From assembly GCA_030618675.1 (NCBI GenBank), contig JAUXCV010000124.1, forward strand, positions 1-5,480: 5,480 bases of DNA, written 5' to 3'. Shown here piece after piece: positions 4,617 to 5,480 of this stretch. The position numbers and the translations under genes are program-made. Every line of letters starts with the position of its first letter. Positions within the stretch are counted from its first letter, which is position 1. The notes below the pieces were generated by a model that saw only the letters and a list, made by a program, of their open reading frames with translations, did not search any database and was not told the DNA's origin. Source of the DNA: Acidimicrobiia bacterium (GTDB lineage Bacteria; Actinomycetota; Acidimicrobiia; Spongiisociales; UBA5794).

Positions 4617-5480
4617 ATGCGTGCATTCCTTGTTCTCGTTCTCGTTGCGTCCATGCTCGTGTTGGCGGCCCCCGCTGCGGCCGACGCGCCGGAGTTCCCG
4701 GATTTCACGGAGATGGATGCAGGTCCTGAGGGCGTGGCTGTCGACAACGTCGGCAATGTCTACGTGAGCGTCGGGATCGGCGGGGTGACGGAGGTCTGGA
4801 AGTTCGATCCGACCGGCGAGGGTGAGGTGTTGGCGATCGTACCGGGTCCGCTTCCGGCAGGCCTGGTGGTTGATGCCAACGGGAAGCATGTCTACGCGGC
4901 TCAGCAGTTCGCCGGCGTGTTCAAGATCGACATGAGCGGCGGATTCGAGTTGGTTCCGGGAACCGATGCCATCGTGGTACCGAACTCGATGGCGTTCGAC
5001 AAGATGGGCAATCTCTACATCACGGAAACGTTCTCGTTCGACGTTGCGGATGGATTGGCCCACTACGAGTTCTGCACTGACTTCGGTACCGGCGGCTGGT
5101 TCGGTCGTGGCGGGATCTGGATCGTCCCCAATGGTGGCGAAGCCGAACTCCTGATGCGACATGACCTGCTGACGGGGATGTGCTTCGACAATCCGATTCC
5201 GTTTCCGATCGGGGCGAACGGTCTTGCACTGCGCCACGGCAACCTGATCGTTGCCAACACGGACAAGGCCCTGCTTCTTGAGATCCCGATTCTGAAGGGC
5301 GGCGGACTCGGGGAGATCGCGATCGTGACTCAGTTGACGGAATGGAGCCCGATGGGTCCGCCGATGATCGACGGCATTGCCCTCGACGTTCATGGCAATA
5401 TCTACGCGGCCAACATCACCGGCAGCACTCTCGTTCGAGTGAGTCCCGACGGTGAACACACCGAAACGATCGCCACCTAC
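4617..5480 (+). CDS. Secreted SMP-30/NHL-type beta-propeller protein, partial (first 288 codons)
   Basis: The frame is open from ATG 4617 to the last base of the window, so the C-terminus is missing. Residues 1-22 form a signal peptide (Arg2, Leu/Val-rich core, cleavage near PAAA-DA), placing the product outside the cytoplasm. The mature part repeats a blade motif of the NHL / SMP-30-gluconolactonase type: GPEGVAVDNVGNVYVS (37-51), AGLVVDANGKHVYAA (81-95), NSMAFDKMGNLYITE (123-137), NGLALRHGNLIVAN (201-214) and DGIALDVHGNIYAAN (252-266). The longer gap between the third and fourth repeats contains an insertion with Cys153 and Cys189, possibly a disulfide. Such propellers act as lactonases or as binding scaffolds; no catalytic metal ligands can be assigned here, so the activity is unknown. 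The ribosome site is GGAGGGG at 4601-4607. It follows another exported propeller gene in the same direction, 234 bases away. Confidence 0.82.
   Translation, partial: MRAFLVLVLVASMLVLAAPAAADAPEFPDFTEMDAGPEGVAVDNVGNVYVSVGIGGVTEVWKFDPTGEGEVLAIVPGPLPAGLVVDANGKHVYAAQQFAGVFKIDMSGGFELVPGTDAIVVPNSMAFDKMGNLYITETFSFDVADGLAHYEFCTDFGTGGWFGRGGIWIVPNGGEAELLMRHDLLTGMCFDNPIPFPIGANGLALRHGNLIVANTDKALLLEIPILKGGGLGEIAIVTQLTEWSPMGPPMIDGIALDVHGNIYAANITGSTLVRVSPDGEHTETIATY

Noticed and set aside
4509..5459. 316-codon minus-strand open frame under the last gene
   Set aside because: It is an antisense shadow of the SMP-30/NHL-type gene, whose plus frame has a signal peptide, ribosome site and repeated blade motifs.
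1..5480. CRISPR array or tandem repeats
   Set aside because: No regularly spaced direct repeats were seen on either strand.

Overview
The window looks like chromosomal DNA of a high-GC actinomycete. The supports are strong G/C preference at third codon positions, AGGAGG-type ribosome sites, a tRNA with encoded CCA, and a cyclopropane-synthase-like lipid methyltransferase of the long-N-terminus type familiar from mycobacteria and streptomycetes. Assignment below phylum is not supportable from the sequence alone.

Layout. Bases 47-121 are a complete tRNA-Val(CAC), followed by a bulged hairpin. Bases 298-690 are a scar of old mobile and accessory DNA. It holds the C-terminal end of a minus-strand gene (probably an AbiEii-like nucleotidyltransferase toxin), cut by a short remnant of an IS3-type element that keeps only the start of its OrfA and a pair of imperfect inverted repeats. 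Next come two tightly packed plus-strand genes. The first is a papain-family (C1) cysteine peptidase with all four catalytic positions but no signal peptide or obvious propeptide (768-1556). Seven bases later a SAM-dependent fatty-acyl methyltransferase of the CFA synthase / UfaA1 type begins (1564-2802). About 400 bases without a confident gene follow, containing two inverted repeats, a short coding-like stretch and a bulged 10-bp inverted repeat just before the next gene. The last third carries two exported proteins predicted to fold as beta-propellers: a phytase-like esterase-family protein (3204-4382) and an SMP-30/NHL-type protein that runs off the window (4617-5480). A 12-bp hairpin lies between them.

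How the genes fit together. The peptidase and the methyltransferase are probably co-transcribed, but no biochemical link between them is evident. The two exported propellers face the same way and may act on related extracellular substrates, though the strong hairpin between them suggests partly separate transcription. I see no clearly new defence or biosynthetic system. The most unusual items are the decayed tRNA-proximal scar abutting the peptidase in one continuous reading frame, the compact cytosolic-looking C1 peptidase coupled to a lipid methyltransferase, and the paired propellers.
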